Source: Maylandia zebra (taxonomy: Eukaryota; Chordata; Actinopteri; Cichliformes; Cichlidae). Taken from it: a stretch of DNA of 64,000 bases. Location of the stretch: NCBI RefSeq assembly GCF_041146795.1, contig NC_135178.1, positions 7,570,844-7,634,843 on the forward strand, read 5' to 3'. Positions within the stretch are counted from its first letter, which is position 1; every line of letters starts with the position of its first letter. Below the pieces are notes generated by a model. That model was not told the DNA's origin. It saw only the letters and a program-made list of their open reading frames with translations, and ran no database searches. This document shows positions 35,880-49,110 of this stretch, piece after piece. A program made the translations under genes and the position numbers.

Positions 35880-38800
35880 TTAGTCACTTCCTTTGGTGCT
35901 TTGAACAATAGCAACGATTATAAGACTCAGAATGATGAGTCCTGCTACCACCGCAACTGCAATAAGCACCACTTTCATCTTCTTGTTCGCCCATCTTTTC
36001 TGTGTCTTCACCTGGGTGGATGTCTTTTCAAACTTTTTACTCTGCGAAAAACAAAATTAAAAGGTTTAAGATTTTGTTCTTGTATAATTACATTTCTAAA
36101 TGTCTAATAGCTGTGATCACAAAGATAAAACCCAGAACTGACACGCTCATGCCACTTCCAAGTAAACTTGTCACGTAAACAAATCCAGAGGAAGTCCTTG
36201 TATCTTTAGGTCAAACGAGTCACAGACTGAAGGTCAGCGTGTTTTTCATTAAACAGGAAAGTACAAGAAAAATGGAGATTTCGATATAACTGCAGCAATC
36301 AGTGCTTTCTTATTCAAACCTGTTAATGTTAAATCCACAGAGATTTGCTTTATGTCTCAGCTTTTGATTTTTTAGCTTCTTTCATCTTGTTTTCTCTTTA
36401 GGGCCCACATATTTCTGGTTCAGTTTGATCATATTTTTTCATCAGACAGGCATACATGAAGTGGGATAAATGATTTTTCGGGGTGTTTTTATTCTAATAG
36501 TTCTATTGAACTGGATAGATTACATTAACTACATTATAACCCACGATTTAAAGTTGCCTCCAGGTGTCACCTTTTGGCAGATTCTTTTTCCTGTGTTGTG
36601 GTCTGAGTGCAATGCAAATGATCTGGTGCTGAGTAGGGTGGTAGTAATGTCAGTGAGCAAAGCTGTGTAAATGAAAGCTCTGGACTGAAGAGTTTTAATG
36701 TTTTTGATTTAGCTGATCCCAGTTTTGTCAAACTTGCTTACTTCTGTCTGGGGTAAGCCTGTTCCTTTTTTGTATCGGTGAGATCCTCTGTAAGAATCTA
36801 TGCATTTTCTTTGAAACACATAGGAACCGAACCTTGTTTTTTTCACAGTCTACGATATTCAAAAGTAGCTCAGTTTGCTTCTTGAACTTCAATTTGCCTG
36901 TCTGCTTTTTTAGTTCTCCCCCTGGCTCCTCACCAGTGTCATGTAACGCAGCCAATGGGGCAATGTGGGAATGATGCAACCTCGCTGTTGACCCCTGGAA
37001 GGATATTCATACCCAGGGAGACCAGCTTGTTTCATTCATCTTAAGAAACAATAGGAAATACCTTTCTAAATATAGCACCATAAAACAGAATCAGGATGTA
37101 AATCGCACATTTGCTTTCCTCTCCAGCTCCACCTAAAGCATATTTATAGACATCAATGTGACATGTCTTAGTATTAATCCAAAGGTGCTTGTGGAGAGGG
37201 GATCTGTGTGCCATTTGCCCCAGTTATTCACCTTCAAAATAAAAGCCAAAGACTTTTACAAGGAACATGTAGGCAAAATAGAGCTGTGCTAAGAGATGAT
37301 GTTTTTCCACTTGGACAGTGTACCTCTTCCAGCAGCAGATCAGCCCTGTCTTCAAGCTCATTGAGTTTGCCAGATCTTTCTTCAGCTTTGTTCATGTTTT
37401 GCAGCATGATGACTTTCACCTCCTCCACTTCCTCCTGGGTCTTCTGCAGGTGGCTCTTCCCGTTCTCCTGTCCAATCAAAACACACAGTTTGATTAAAAC
37501 TAAACCAACCCAACCTCCTAGGACCCTCACAGGAATTATGTGCTCACATTATTTAAACTTTCTCACGGTGACATAATGACAGATGTCAGTTGACACACAA
37601 ACTGTGAGGCGCTCTTTGTGTTTTTGGATAAACAGAGGATCTCAGTGAGCATGCCCACAGTGACTGTGGAAGTCATCTGTGTAGCCAAAAAATGCAGGTC
37701 AGCGCACATCATTATGTCACAACTAAAATCAAATTTAAAAAAAAGAAGAAAGTCACAAGATTGGATTTCTAATTTGGATGACTCCAGTTTTTGTTCCTGT
37801 TGTGCGTCACTTTCAAATATGTGCTATCAAATTTAAGGAGACCTGTTATGCCCATTACCAAGGGTATATTTTCATTCTTTGACTCTATTAGAGTAGAGCT
37901 TCATATCATTCATGGTCAAAAATAATCCTAATTTAGTGTCTTTGTGCAGCCCCTCATCTGCCACCAATACACAATTTTAATCTCAAGCATCTGGTTCAAT
38001 TAAGGTTAAATAAATTAGATCGAGAGTTTAAGAGTTTAAAACTATACTTCTACCTTGCTGTTGCAGAAGTCACTTATCTTATAATGTCTCTGCTTAAGTT
38101 AATTAAGAGCCTCTACCATTGTAACTGTATATATGAGAGAAAGTAAGAAAAATAATAACAGGTCTCCTTTAATGGAGCTGAGACGTTTCAGTGGGCTTTT
38201 GTGGAAATTCTTTTTTAAACAGAACAAGTAGCAACACTGGATGTTTAGTTACTTCTAATTCTATTACTATATTACTTTTATTGGTGTCGTTTTTTTGTAA
38301 ACAACTTTTGAAAAGAAATCGAATCAAACATTAAGCTGCCAAATAAAAAAAATGGCAACCAGCACCAACAAGATCTAGGCTGCCTGATACAGGTCAGACT
38401 GGCATCTTGTTTTATAAACACAGCAGCACTCTTCTCCACCCGTCACCTGCTTTTCAAGCGTGCTTAAGCAGGGATATGTTAATTGTTAAACTGTATAGCT
38501 ACAAATATATTTCTGGAAGCAACTCACAGAACAAACTAACTTACACAGTAAAGCAAACACATTCTGACATGTTAAAACTATTAAAAAGAAAACGTGTTGC
38601 CACTCAGACTGGTACCAGCTGTTTATTAGACAGCAAATGAGCAGAACAACAACAAGAGGGATGATTTTCAAGGATATTTGTCAAGTCAAATTATCCTTGA
38701 ACTACTTTCAAGGATAGTTTGACCAAAGGGCCACTGGTATCCTGACAGCTCTCTCCTTCACCTTCGTCCTCTGGGGCGTGAGAGGAAACCGACATCTCAG

Positions 38801-39768
38801 ATACTGACAGGAACAGGAAACTGACAGACAGAGCAAAACAAATATGCCTCAGCACCTTGATTCACTTCACGCTCAGCTGTCTGTTTCTCTAAAGGCTTTC
38901 GTAGCCCTCCCATACTGCGGTCTGCTTTTCATTGGACCTGGCTAAGAAACTTGCATCTCACCCAGCAATGGTGACAACTGATTTATGCTGGGCTTATCTC
39001 ATCCTGGGCATAGCAAATAGCAGCTGAACAATGGTGTATGTTTAAAATTCAGATGGCGGTGTCTTGACACAGGAAATGCTGCCCATTCCAGTTCCCCTCC
39101 TTGCTTCCTTCCTTCCTTCCCTCACTCCCTCCCTCCTGCCTGCCCGCATTCAGGTACCTGATATTATCCCAGTAAGCCACATCATGTTATAACATGCTCA
39201 GTATGTTGTATCATGGCACTGTTTTAAGTGTTCTGCTGGTCCATAAATTGTTATAATCTTAGATGTTTACTCTTAAAGCAGGATGTGTTAAATGAGCAGG
39301 TTTAAAAATGAAAAGAGAAGAAATATAATAAATAAATTCATTCCATTTAGTTTACATCTATCTCATTTCACACATGACCTGGTGCCTCTCTTGACTGAAA
39401 ATGGGTTAGCCTCTCTTCACCTTCACATTGTTAATGTATGAATTAACGTCATGTTATCTCTAACTGAGAACCTTCACAGACGTCATGTTATCTCGCTGTA
39501 CCGAGTCTCTGGATGAGTACGTTAGTTTGGGTTGTAAAAAGCTAAGCTAAGCTAAGAGAACTGAAGGTTGACCTGCCTGTTCATTAGTAACAGACTATAA
39601 ATGGTCACAGCGTGCTTTAGGCGTTCTTAAAAGTAAAGAAAATACAAAAGACAGAAAGAAAACGGCAGCTCTAACAAACTTTATCTCTCATTCATCTCGT
39701 GTTTTTTGTGCAAGCCATTTAAATGTCCTTTAGCTCAGAGGAGGCAGGTATGCACTTACCGAGTCCAT
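35880..39768 (-). CDS. vamp5: Short R-SNARE, VAMP5-type (three coding exons, 104 aa)
   Basis: This is a tail-anchored R-SNARE of the VAMP family, which pairs with Q-SNAREs in vesicle fusion. Exon 1 is 39768-39760 (MDS), exon 2 37467-37324 (48 codons), exon 3 36041-35880 (53 codons plus TAA), all with GT/AG junctions and in frame. The SNARE motif runs from about residue 8 to 66, with the zero-layer arginine at R34 (KAEERSGKL). The WANKKMK basic stretch precedes a membrane anchor at about 75-97, and only seven residues follow it, so the C-terminus is luminal. The minimal N-terminus (ENGKSHLQKTQEEVEEVKVIM) and short length fit fish VAMP5. VAMP8 is the main alternative, since the two are close paralogues. 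The gene is complete and intact. The first intron is about 2.3 kb and the second about 1.3 kb; I see nothing else in them. Confidence 0.8.
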
Positions 39769-41699
39769 GTTGTCTCGTGCTGTTTGCGTCGAAACTGTCA
39801 CAGAGTCCGCATTTAAAAGGGGAGAGTCGACTCGACTTTGCAGTAGGAGGAACACCCAGGCTCCGCTGCTCTATCCGGACTAATGTCACAAATTAAGACA
39901 GAGAGATATTTCTCTGTTTTCTTTTATCCGTATCCTCTTTTCTGAGCTCGAGCTCACCTTACTCACTTTCACTTCTCTCTCCTGTGGCTTCACAACTTGT
40001 TTGCGCTTTGGCTGTGAGGCGTTCGAGGTATTCCCGGAAACCTCGTGTTTATGAAAAATCATGTTACGTACAACGTCAAATGCAAAACGGTGGTGAAAAA
40101 CTCCCGGATTTCCCCCGCGCTGTACCACAGTCTATGCAACTGTGTAAAGTATGCACCTAGTAGTTTATAGTTTAGACAAGAGATTTTACTTATTTTGTTT
40201 TTGTTTATTCATTTTTACACTTAATATCCGTTATACTCATCTATATAAGTATAAATGTTTTAAATACATATATTACTAAACCTATGAATGCATTGCAAAT
40301 AACGATTTATATTCAAACCATGACAGCTGCATTAAATTAATTTTACGTGCTTAAGTATCAGTAAAATCTGGGGAATATTCGGCATTTCTGTGCTGCATTT
40401 GTACCAATTCACACCCACGCAGCTCGTGGGATTTACTGTTAGTGGTGAAACAGTGGTTTGCGCTGCTTGCCTCATAGTAAGAGGCAAGAACCGCTGTCCG
40501 GCTCGGGCTTCCTTGCGTGGAGTTGTAAGTTTACTCCGGCTTTTCCCTACAGTTCAAAGACATGTATGTTTGGTTAATTAGGGATTCTAAACTGGCTGAT
40601 AACTCATCATCTGTCTGATATCTCTCCATCTGTCTGATAGATGGGTGTACCCCACCCAGTGGCATCTGCGTTAGAGCCCGCGACCCTGAAGTGGACCCTG
40701 AAGCGGTTAAGACTATAGATGGATAGATGACCAAAAACCTTTCCCGTGTTTATTGTGTCTTATTGTGCTTTATATCTATATCCAGAGCTTATGTTACCTT
40801 TACCTTGACAGGGGCTCTGTATATCCAGATTTGGTTTGCATGTGCACATTCATAACTTCATTAGCACAGATAACGATGGCTTTGTCGTTTGGATGAAACT
40901 ATTCAGACACAGGAAATGGGTGTATGTGACTGTGGAGATGCAGGAAGTGGGTTCTCTTGTTTGTTATAGATGATCTACGAATGTCAGTTTTACATGAAAT
41001 GGCTAAGCACACACTGAAATGTTTCAGTGTTTAGATATATGTCTCTAAGCTTTGTTTAAGCTTTGTTTCATTTCTAAAGCATTTCATTCATTCATTTATT
41101 TGTTCATTTCCAGGCACAACAAATACCTATATTGAACATAAAATGCACAAAACAAAAAACAAAAATTGCCTGAAAAAGGAGTGGGACGAAGAAAACTTAT
41201 TAAATCCCACCCCTGTACTCACTCATCAACAAAAAAACAAAAAACAAAACAAAACAATAAATTATATGTTTGTGTAAGCCAGATATGAAATTTGATGTAG
41301 AGCTGTGGAGGAGCCTGTTTTGCGTATTTTTTATGAATTTGTAGTATCGTGAACCCCCATGTGACCTGAGAAATATGCATATGACATGTTTGGCACAACA
41401 TAACTTTTACTTCATGTCAACCTATCTTATAAAAAGTATAAAAACGGCATTCTTTTTAATGTGGATTTCCAACATAGCATTTCTAAACATAGTAGTTTTC
41501 TTCAGAGAGCATAAGTTATTTCTATCTGCACGCAATAACAGAATTATTTAAAAAAATAAAAAATGACAGAAGTGTTTTATACCACAACACAAACCATGAT
41601 GATGTGCTTTAGCTTTGTAATAGTTAAAGCTTGTAAAATCGAGTTAAAACTGAGGGTTATCTTCAAATTAACATACAGCATAAAAACTTCAGTGATGAT
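39769..41699. other. Intergenic region upstream of vamp5
   Basis: The first 300 bp should contain the vamp5 promoter; a GC-richer stretch covers 39780-40130. No exon was recognised. At 40660-40730, GCGACCCTGAAG, AAGCGGTTAAG and GATGGATAGATGA look like another RTE/Rex3-type 3' tail, on the plus strand. Confidence 0.5.
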
Positions 41700-41800
41700 T
41701 TCTTGAATCAGAATCACTTTTATTGCCGGATTTGTATACGACCAAGGAATTTGTCGCAGTGTTATGGTGCAGAAAAGAGAAAGCATCATGCCAAAAATAA
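41700..41800 (-). repeat. 3' end of a retroelement-like repeat
   Basis: On the minus strand the sequence reads GCGACAAATTCCTTGGTCG, then CAATAAAAGTGATTCTGATTC. This is the form of a teleost repeat 3' end with a polyadenylation hexamer just before the terminus. No body was recognised. Confidence 0.45.
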
Positions 41801-41989
41801 AATAAATAGAGTTGAGAAAAAAGAGAAAGATTTCAAAGACTCTGGGAAAAAGCCGAAAAAAACAAACAAACAAAAAGACACTAGAACAACTGCCAAGATA
41901 CTTATAAATGATGTAGCCAAGTCAGGACTTGTAGTCTCAAAGAAACAATCAGCCCTGCACAGTAATGGACTTTGAGGGTGCAGACCAAG

Positions 41990-42215
41990 AAAAACTCCAC
42001 TTCTGCCAAAGAAACACCTTCAAGTCAGACTAAAACATGTTAAGGACAACCAGGAGACAGATTATGTATACTGGAAGTGCGTGATTTGGTCAGATAAGAT
42101 GGAACTAGAGCTCCTTGGCCACAAAGTCGCTGCTTATGTTTGGAGAAAGAAGGGAGAGGTGTTCAAAGAACAGTGTTACCCACAAATAAACACGGTAGAT
42201 GTTTATGTTGTCAGT
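41990..42215 (+). mobile_element. Tc1-like transposase remnant
   Basis: The plus strand reads, with decay, ...DYVYWKCVIWSDKMELELLG and VAAYVWRKKGEVFKEQ, corresponding to the Tc1 transposase catalytic-domain stretch that ends WSDExKIELFG and YVWRKKGE. Ends and the rest of the transposase are missing. Confidence 0.65.
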
Positions 42216-42463
42216 CTTCAGTGTGTCTGGAACTGAGAGTCTAATCAAGCTGGAAGAAATCACGAAGAAGGACTATATATGAATGAGAATAAGTGAAGAT
42301 TTCTGTAATACCCAGGTCCAGAGGTAGGGAAATGGAACAGCTGCAGCCAGGTCCAGCTGCCAGTCACAATTAAAGGTGTGGTTTGTTACTACTCAATCAA
42401 TCAATCTATCAATCAATCAAGGCTTTATTCGCCATGTGCAGGTTGCCCTGCAGTGAAATAGGA

Positions 42464-42487
42464 CCCCCCCCCCCCCCCCCCCCCCCC
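42464..42487 (+). repeat. C24 homopolymer
   Basis: This is an uninterrupted C-run just upstream of the element's 3' tail (G-run on the element strand). It could form G-quadruplex structures and is a likely sequencing or length-variable site. Confidence 0.85.
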
Positions 42488-43135
42488 GACCTTACACACA
42501 CATCATAGACATCACATAGGGATACAGGTCGGAGATCGGTAGTGTTACAGAAAAAAAAAACACTGAAATATACACTACAATGGGAAAGTACAAGAGGAAA
42601 AAAGAGACCTCTACTCATGCTGGGCTCCTGGGAGGACAGCAGGAAACAAAAAAACTCCTCTGCACAAAAAAGCACATAAATGTCCACAGCACAACATTAT
42701 GGAACACGTGACAAGCCACAGGGTCGGGTGGGGGGTGAGGAGTAATCCGAAGCAAACACAGCAGCCATCCTGCCCAGCGCTACCATTCCAGCGCGGGCTC
42801 AGACCCGCCGTGTTCCCAGGAGGGAACAAGCATCGAAGGCGTTTGGAAAGGGAGGGGGGATAAGTGTGTGCATATCAGTATATATGTATGTGTGTGCGTG
42901 TCCAGAGTTCAGCTGAGACAGTGTCCTTCGCCCTGCCAGGCTAAGTAAACAGTCTTCCAGCCAACCCAGGTGGTCTTGCATGGAATGGGAAGGAACAGAC
43001 TAAACACAGTCGTTATCAGGGTGTTTTTGTTCGGCTCCAGCCTTGCGACCGCAGCTGGCGCCGAAAGGGTATCCGCATGAAGTGATGGTGCTTTTTACTT
43101 TAGTGCGAACAGCTCATATGAATTTCAAAGCTGTT

Positions 43136-43420
43136 CTAACAGTCCAACACTGGTCTCTCAATCTCCCGTTGGAGAGCCGTGAGCTTCTCCATGATGTTAT
43201 CAAACTTGCGCTCTGTGATGTTGTCATTCTTGTGCTCAAAGAGCCGATTCTGAGAACTCACGACCACAGTGAGCCTCCCCAAGATGTAATCCAATTTGCG
43301 CTCAGAGATGTTATTCCGAGCGAGCCCCTCCAAGATGTAATCCAGTCTGCACTCAGAGATCTTATTCTGAGTATTCACGGCAGCCGTGCGTTCTCCAAGA
43401 TCTTATCCGTGCTGCACTCA
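43136..43420 (-). pseudogene. Decayed frame encoding short peptide repeats
   Basis: The frame 43378-43136 encodes at least three related units of about 22-25 residues: NKISECRLDYILEGL, NNISERKLDYILGRL, and DNITERKFDNIMEKL. A fourth, older unit (LIECSTDKILENARL) is legible in a shifted frame at about 43424-43380. So the tail of the upstream membrane-protein frame probably continued into this repeat domain before a frameshift. The pattern suggests amphipathic helices. I do not recognise the family. Confidence 0.45.
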
Positions 43421-43651
43421 ATGAGCCCATTTTGAGAAACTCACGCCTTGTCCCATCATTTCAATCCCAGTGGGCAGCCTTGTGGGGGTTTGAACAGCCG
43501 GTTCTGCTTTCTTAAATCTTTGATAAGTCAGGGCCAAGCCAGCTCCGATCAGAAAGAACCCTGTTACCATGGTTCCGAATAGGTAGATATCTTCAGCACT
43601 CAGGCTCACCCAAGCCCAAACTTCTCGTTGAGAAAGGGGTGTCAATTGCAT
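43418..43651 (-). CDS. Small single-pass membrane protein frame of a repeat element (probably decayed)
   Basis: The 77-codon frame starts MQLTPLSQREVWAWVSLSAE, followed by a hydrophobic segment at about residues 23-43 (DIYLFGTMVTGFFLIGAGLAL) and a basic, Pro-rich stretch (TYQRFKKAEPAVQTP). An upstream ATG (MDLINWSLNA) is in a different frame and may be the original N-terminus joined by a one-base shift. The stop comes just before the peptide-repeat region in the same element. The function is unknown. It could be a protein carried by a multicopy element rather than a host gene. Confidence 0.4.
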   Translation of the reverse strand: MQLTPLSQREVWAWVSLSAEDIYLFGTMVTGFFLIGAGLALTYQRFKKAEPAVQTPTRLPTGIEMMGQGVSFSKWAH

Positions 43652-43700
43652 TTAGGGACCAGTTGATCAAATCCATAATTCCTCTTTTAGGTTTTAGAGA

Positions 43701-46008
43701 ACAGACTGTGAGAGAGTGTTCCAGGGAAAAGTAATACAAAAAACACGAGACTAGACAAGGACATAAGAGGCTAAGCAGGGAAGCTAAGGGAGGAGAGGAG
43801 AGGAGAAAAGTGCGACCGCCTTCGTCAAGAGCAAGAGCAGTGACTCTTGGTCAAAAGGTCAGTACCCAAAACTGAAGGCATAGGCAAAGCTAAAAACAAA
43901 ACCAACCAGTAAGAGGAAGTGTTACCTAACCCTATGTGAAACAAAATGTAAAAAGAAGAAAAAAAGACGTGGTTTCCCTAACTCACCAAAGCACAAGAGG
44001 AAAAACTGTACAAAAATAAATAGGCAGTTCACTCCTTCTGGTTCAGTGATAGTTCCAATAGTTACATGGTGGGTAGATGGCGTTATTGACAGGAACACTG
44101 TATGCAAAACTAAGTTTCGCTCAGGAAAACACAGAGAACAAGCAAAGGTTTGGAAAATCACCAGAGGCACCTGAACGCAGCAGTACTGTTTATCTCCTTT
44201 ATATCTTTTGTGCTGTGTTAAACTGTGAAGGACTGCTTGATAAACAAACTAATATGCTGCTGTATTCAGTGAGAGCCTGGCAGTGTGTGGCTCTTCCTGT
44301 CTGAACTTGTCAAACGTGTTGTGATGTGATAAGACGCACAGCCCTTTTGTTGCAGAACTCTGTGACATTGGGTCGCTTAAGGGTGTTGCCTTCTTGTGGG
44401 CCCTGAAAGCGTTTAAAACGTCCTCCTCATGTGAAATATGTGTAATATCCATGTCATATCCCCACAGGGATAAGTCTGTGCCATATTAAGAAGGCCATTC
44501 TTTGTGGTACTTTTTGCTGCTTCCTGCAGTGGAATTGTTTCTTGTAATTTATGTTTTTTTTTTTTTTAAACTAAACAATGGCACATGTCTTTCAGCATAA
44601 ATGTGATGTAGATACACACTAGGTTTTTGTTATGATATGTGTTGGATCACTCAGAGACTAAAGCCTCTCTTTTTTCTGAAGAAGTCGGTCATCAAACAGG
44701 TTTTTAACCAAGACTGCTTCCGTGTATGTCTGTGTGACACGCATATGATAGGGAGCTGATGAGCAGACAACACTGCTCTATTGTTGCTTAGCTGTGTCAC
44801 TCGGTGAGCAATTAGAATTCTTTCCCACAGCGTTTGATTCAACAAGCATGAGACCCCTGCCTGAGACCAGCAGACCATATTAATTTGCTGTGTTCCATTA
44901 GCTTTGATGGAAAAAAAATACACATTATAATTTACATATTTGCAATCATATCTGCATAGTATATGTGTGTATGTGCGTGTGTGTGTGTTTAACTTAATCT
45001 TATTAAAATCTGTGGAGATACAAACCAAATTTTTCTGCACCGCATAATAACAATAAAGATACATGCTACATACATTCTATTCGTGTCCCGTGAGGGTGTG
45101 AAAATTAGAGGAAAGTAAAGAAATATCAGAAATGGGAAGTAAGGCCTTCCATGCGTGCAAAACATGAAAGGGGTAAATTTTCTTCATCATGTGATTTTGG
45201 CATAAGCGCAATTTTATTTGCATCATCAAACTTCCACACATGTATGCGGTCAAATGGCTTAACAGTGAAAAAGGAACTAAGAAAGCGAATAAATTTCTTT
45301 TAATCCTTGGAAGATTTTGGAAACACGTATTAGTTCCATGATTCATAAACGATCAAGTGATGTTTGACTGAACCTTAGCTTGCTTAGCTTTTAGCTTAGC
45401 TTGCTTAGCTTAGCTCGCCTAGCTTGAGTGTGTGAGTAGAACCACAGGCCTGTTCACACCTGTGCTTTCTTCTGTTTCACTTGCAGGTTATGTTCGTTCT
45501 CACTTCTTGTTCTCTGTTATTTTTGGCAGCTGTTAGGTTTAGGTTTGGCTCCAAAAGTATTTAATTATGTTTAGGAAAACATGTGGTTTTGGTTCAAATG
45601 AGATAATTTGGTTGTAAGACGAGAACTGCTCCGCGTACCTCCCAGGGCTACTTCCTTGTTTCCCTGAGCGGAGGTAGCTGGGTTTAAACAGCAGTATTTG
45701 ATGGTCTGTAATGACAAAAATACAATAACATTAGGTAATCATTAACAACTGGAATGGGCATGAATGGAATATATGAGCACCTGGGGCCTTGTTTTCCGTC
45801 AACAAAGGTTTAATGAGTGACAAATGTAAATACAGTTAATCGGGAAAAAATACAGCAAACAATCTGGTCCTGTCACAGTTTCTGTTTACACTGTGAGTGA
45901 AGATAAATGTGTGAAAAAAGAATCTCCTGTGTTAAAATCAGTGGTTTGGAGTTGACAAACTTAAAACTCTATTACTTTATTAGCAATAAATACTACTATT
46001 ATTATCTC

Positions 46009-46044
<36 letters not shown>

Positions 46045-48114
46045 TATTACTAATATTACAGTACTATTTAAGAGTTAGTACCACGAAATTTGCCTCTCCA
46101 CTCCTCCATCACTGTGTTATACTTTCGCTTTCAGTTTCAGCTGTCTGTATGATGATATTGTTGTGTTTAATTTTCATGTAATTGTTTCAGGCAGTGTTTT
46201 ATGTGAGAGTAGTCTTACAGCACAATGATAGATTTTTAAAATTTACAGTAGTATATTGTGCAGTTTCACAATATACTATATTTTACCAAACCATACAGTA
46301 TGTTCTTGTGTGGTGTTGTGTACTGTAGTGCAGTAAAAGTATCATCTACTTCAGCACTATGAAGTACTATGACACTACGATAGAGTGTATTACATAAAAA
46401 TAGTAATATAAAGATATTTAAATATTAAACATAAACAACATGAGGCTGCACTCATCATAAATTCTTTTTACTAGCACATCATCTGTATGACAGTATAATT
46501 ATCACTGTGTATCTCATCAGCACCGTCTACGTATTAAACATTATGGTGGGTCACAGTTTTTGGTGACACAGACCAGGCCAACAAAAGGCTTGCTGTGGGG
46601 AAAAAGCTTCACAAATACAAAGGTTGCATTCAGGATACTGACCACCCTCCCTTCACATTACTGCCTGAGGTTCATGCATAGATGGCAGAGTCACATTCAC
46701 ATGACAGTCGGGGCTGATTTCCCATTAGTAACAAATGAGCTTTGTGTTCCAGAGCTGTTGTCGCAAAGCTTAATTAGGTCTTTTGCCATGGGGATAACTA
46801 TATTGCTTTACTAACCACATGTGGGCAAAACAGCACTTTCACAGTGAACGGAAAGACAGGCTCAGTTGAGAAACTATTAAGTCAACATCAGAGTCCAGCC
46901 TGTTACAACCTGCTGTCTATCTCGTTTGAATACACTTTGGAATGTTTGAAATGATTGATTTATTCTTTTTACTTTGGGAAGAGAATCCAAAAAAATCATT
47001 TAAAGACACAAAGGATTTACAATTTTTATTGTTGTGACCAGTGTGTTTCCTTTGCCTGTTTTTGCATTTTATTTTTGCAGTTTCTTTGACAAAATGCACA
47101 CAGAATACACCTTAAAGCCTGTAAAACAACACAACGATATGTGGTTTTATAGACCTTGTTGCTGTAGAAAAACATTGATCAGTGAAGGCTCTCTGGCAAC
47201 CAGCCTTACCAGCTGGGTGTAGTTTGTAGCATACACCCTTTTTTAATCACTTAAACTCCATAACCCAATGTTGCATCATAGTTTAGCTTTTTTTGTTTTT
47301 TTGCTTTGCTCTACACATTAGCAAAGCCTGCGATTAGACAAACAGAGAGCAAACGTGTGCCAAAATGTGGCACAACAACCTTCATAATGTTATCAAGACC
47401 TGATCTTCACTGAACAACAAGGAAAATTCTGCGGGAATCCCCTCTGATCAACTTAATCAAGACTCAGATCATTTGGACTCTCAGTCTCCATCTGCTGGCA
47501 AATCAGCAATTTCTCTATTACAGTCAGCCTGTATGAACACAGAAGGAGTCACAGAGAAGGGAGATTATAAATGGGCAGTTAACTTTTGGAACCTTTTGCA
47601 ACATTTCTATACATATAGGTGATATTATGTTTAAATAGATATTTAGGTTGGTTTTTTTTTTACCACTTTCAAGATAAAGTGCTGCAGATTTTCAGTCTAA
47701 AATGACAGAACTGCAACTTTGAGAGCCAATTGGTTGACGTGGGCCTATGTAGAGGCCATAAATGATCCTGGAGCCAGGTGGATGGTTTGAAGAGCCTAGT
47801 AGCACTGGCAGTGTGAAAACAGACAAAAGCCTCGTTTCTGTTTGCTTGATTTAGAGATTTGAAACTTTTGGTCTCATCTGTTCAAGTCCAAAAATCTCAG
47901 ATCACATCTCAGTATAAACAGCAGGTTTATTATGTTATTTTAAGTTGACCAGTGTGAAGAATCGGTATAATGCAGAAGGCACTATGCTAATGCTGGAGTA
48001 ATCTCTCAGTCATCACCCAAAACATCTGTGTGCAATGCTTCTCTTGTAGTCCGTCTTGTTGACCTATTCAGTGCAAATTTTCACAACATCTGCCCTCATA
48101 AGTGCAGATTGCTT
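43701..48114. other. Gene-poor region
   Basis: No exon was recognised on either strand. Simple features are an AGCTTAGCTTGC-type short repeat at about 45374-45425, an (AAT)n run at about 46008-46042, and several T-runs. The longest open frames here have no protein-like character. Confidence 0.55.
46008..46042 (+). repeat. (AAT)n microsatellite
   Basis: This is a trinucleotide run of about 11 units. Confidence 0.85.
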
Positions 48115-48310
48115 CCCCCTTCCTGAGCCTTGTTGAGCCCAAGGTTTGTTCCTGTTAAAAGGGAGTTTTTCTTGCCATTGTCACCAGTTTTTTTTGCTAG
48201 GGGGGTGTCTGATTGTTGTGGTTTTTACTGCGTCTTTACCTTACAATATGAAGCACCTTGAGGCAACTGTTGCTGAGATTTGGCACCGTATAAATAAAAT
48301 TGAATTGAAT
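48115..48310 (+). repeat. Dispersed fish repeat, plus-strand copy
   Basis: It reads TTGTTCCTGTTAAAAGGGAG, TTGCCATTGTCACCAG, TTACAATATGAAGCACCTTG and ends GTATAAATAAAATTGAATTG. It is the same family as the repeat split by the L2 element in gcn1 intron 36. Confidence 0.75.
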
Positions 48311-48897
48311 CTTAAGTGAGGATTAAAAGGTGTGCAACATAGTACATCTTTAAAATGTTACAGATGCTTATTCTTCAGATCCTGCTGTTGATTGTGCTCT
48401 GTTTATCAAATGAAAGAACCAAAGTATTATGCTAACGTGTGTGGTGTTTTAGTGACCTCCACAGTGAAAGTTTTCTTTCAGAGCCACTGAGTGTATGGTG
48501 CAAACAACCGACTCTTGAGTGCCCTCTGCTGCTTAAATGGAAGCAGGACGTGCCTGCACAAAGCTGAGGATGGCACTGCACACACGTTTTATTACAGTAT
48601 CACTTACACCATCTTCCTACTCAATGAGACATAATTTATTTATCTTAAACACAGATTGCTTTTATTTTTCCCCTTAAAGTTACATATTTGTCTTCAAGTC
48701 CATATGCAGTCTATGTTTTTGACACAAGCATCATTTTATTGCTAAAACCACGACAGTGTGATTAGGAGATGATACCATTTTTTTTTTTTTTGCAAATTAA
48801 CAGATGTAGGATCAGAGAGACTCATGCAGTGATGTTGGATTATGATCTAAATGTGTTTTCAGGGCTTGGAGGTGGGGCTGGCAGGTGGGGCTGGCAA

Positions 48898-49110
48898 GTA
48901 AATAATGAAACAAGGTAAAATGAAGTAAGAACAAAACGTTAACAAGTAAATAATGAAACAAGGTAAAATGAAGTAAGAACAAAACCTCAACAAGTAAATA
49001 ATGAAACAAGGTAAAATGAAGCAAGCACAAAACGTTAAGTAAATAATGAAACAAGGTAAAATGAAGCAAGCACAAAAAGTTAAGTAAATAATGAAACAAG
49101 GTAGAGGAGA
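48898..49110 (+). repeat. 48/45-bp minisatellite, five units
   Basis: Units start GTAAATAATGAAACAAGG at 48898, 48946, 48994, 49039 and 49084, with spacings of 48, 48, 45 and 45 bp. It is the counterpart of the array at 51061-51318 and part of the partial duplication of the coiled-coil gene's 3' end. Confidence 0.9.

Larger units (their letters stand above)
42385..43700 (-). mobile_element. Unclassified 1.3-kb repeat element with retroelement-like 3' end
   Basis: The minus strand begins near 43700, carries two decayed open frames (next entries), then about 700 bp of non-coding sequence. It ends with GGCGAATAAAGCCTTGATTG and a (TTGA)n run at 42392-42420. The AATAAA followed by a tetranucleotide tail is how fish non-LTR elements end. 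The body shows no reverse transcriptase or transposase. The limits are approximate. Confidence 0.45.

Noticed and set aside
42360..42490. CRISPR-like short repeats (ATCAATCAATC, C-run)
   Set aside because: Simple tetranucleotide and homopolymer tails of a repeat element; this is a vertebrate genome.
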